The translations under genes were made by a program, and so were the position numbers. Shown piece after piece: positions 6,706 through 7,323 of a DNA stretch of 7,323 bases. How positions within the stretch are numbered: position 1 is the stretch's first letter; every line of letters begins with the position of its first letter. The notes beneath the pieces were generated by a model. That model ran no database searches. It saw only the letters and a list, made by a program, of their open reading frames with translations, and was not told the origin of the DNA. The stretch is from Firmicutes bacterium UBA5500. Lineage in GTDB: Bacteria > Bacillota > UBA994 > UBA5500. The stretch lies in the NCBI GenBank assembly GCA_002427055.1, contig DIPA01000015.1, forward strand, positions 2,917-10,239. Reading direction: 5' to 3'.

Positions 6706-7323
6706 AGATTCTTACCTCCTTCCGCCTCCATGCTCCTTACCTGTACGGCATAAAACATGGGGACCTCCTTGAAAAAAAGGTATTGCTTAAGCTTCCCATA
6801 AGCGCCAGCCCTAGTCTCGTCACAGAAGGAGATTTTGGCATCTGCAGACAGCCCATTGGAACCGTCATCGGCCCTTTTGGCGCATATAGTGCAGTATCTG
6901 AAACACCAGCACTGCTTGCAGGCTGCTTCTGTTAAGCGACCTACATTTAGGAGATGACTGGCCTTTTCCACATCAACCCCCTTGTCCAGTGTTCCGATGC
7001 ACATAGCTAGAGAGCTTTCGCTCACACGTTCACAGGGAAATAACCTTCCATTTACATCTACAAGCAAGCGCATTTGACCGGGAACACAGGGGCCTGAGGG
7101 TGAATCAATACTACGCAGTCCCGTTGATGTGCCAATAAGGCGATCATCATCAAGAGCTGCAGCTAGCGAGTATTGCGCAATAGGTGAAACCTTCTCCTCT
7201 GGGAAACGGCCCCAATGAGCCAAAACAGCCAAAAATCGCTGGTACTCATACTTCCATGTGTATTCCTCAGAAAACGCAACCTCGTCCCCATCATAATCTC
7301 GATCAACAATTGAAGGCATGATG
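6702..7323 (-). CDS. Radical SAM/SPASM Cys-rich peptide maturase, CcpM-like (C-terminal part, runs off right edge)
   Basis: The frame is open through the right edge (an Ile codon lies before the Met at 7319), so this is the end of a longer protein. Numbering from that Met, a SPASM region is clear: Cys78 and Cys96 in a CX12GX4C motif with VNGRLFPC, then Cys134, 137, 139, 143 and 146 in CKQCWCFRYCTIC, and Cys166 in SFCDET. These residues would bind auxiliary iron-sulfur clusters. The CX3CX2C radical SAM core should lie upstream and is not visible. Such enzymes use S-adenosylmethionine to form radical-based crosslinks, often Cys thioethers, in ribosomal peptides. The neighbouring Cys-rich precursor is the obvious substrate. 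The order maturase, TIGR04066-like, ACP-like, peptide supports the CcpM assignment over other SPASM enzymes. Cys107 and Cys139 are extra to the simplest SPASM pattern. Confidence 0.85.
   Translation of the reverse strand, partial: IMPSIVDRDYDGDEVAFSEEYTWKYEYQRFLAVLAHWGRFPEEKVSPIAQYSLAAALDDDRLIGTSTGLRSIDSPSGPCVPGQMRLLVDVNGRLFPCERVSESSLAMCIGTLDKGVDVEKASHLLNVGRLTEAACKQCWCFRYCTICAKRADDGSNGLSADAKISFCDETRAGAYGKLKQYLFFKEVPMFYAVQVRSMEAEGGKNL
6714..6721 (-). promoter_or_regulatory. Ribosome binding site of the TIGR04066-like gene
   Basis: Minus-strand AAGGAGGT sits 8 bases before the ATG at 6705 and lies inside the last codons of the radical SAM gene. It fixes the start and shows that the two genes are coupled. 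Confidence 0.85.

Overview
The window is one unidirectional gene cluster, read entirely on the minus strand (right to left), with no convincing gene on the plus strand. Seven genes are packed end to end. Start and stop codons overlap at two junctions (4-base ATGA, 1-base TGATG). Most genes have strong AGGAGG-type ribosome binding sites. The base composition looks balanced, close to 50% GC. With the gene families present, this suggests a Firmicutes genome (Clostridia or a relative); I cannot name a genus.

In transcription order, the right part (7323 to 5006) looks like a RiPP biosynthesis unit. It holds the C-terminal part of a radical SAM/SPASM peptide maturase that enters from the right edge, a 381-residue 'peptide maturation system' protein, an acyl-carrier-protein-like protein of about 87 residues, and a short Cys-rich precursor peptide with eight cysteines in 18 residues. 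From memory this matches the clostridial CLI_3235-type Cys-rich peptide cassette (TIGRFAM-style families: CcpM maturase, TIGR04066, ACP-related protein, CLI_3235-type peptide). The order, the start of the peptide (KKK...SVEAYAC) and its CXC pattern all fit, but no database search was run.

The precursor gene is followed by a GC-rich hairpin with a U-tract (4920-4955). It looks like an intrinsic terminator or attenuator that separates the abundant peptide message from the transport genes.

The left part (4874 to 1) encodes export or immunity functions: a 1047-residue duplicated FtsX/MacB-type permease, its LolD/MacB-type ATPase, and the membrane half of a second, type I half-exporter that runs off the left edge. 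Near its 5' end the exporter gene carries a perfect 16-bp inverted repeat with an 18-base loop, which ordinary coding does not explain.

Proposed working model: the radical SAM enzyme crosslinks the cysteines of the precursor, the two accessory proteins assist maturation, and one or both ABC systems export the product or protect the producer. No leader peptidase, regulator or promoter is visible, so these may lie outside the window. No tRNA, rRNA, CRISPR or mobile element was seen, and no gene-free stretch exceeds 300 bases.
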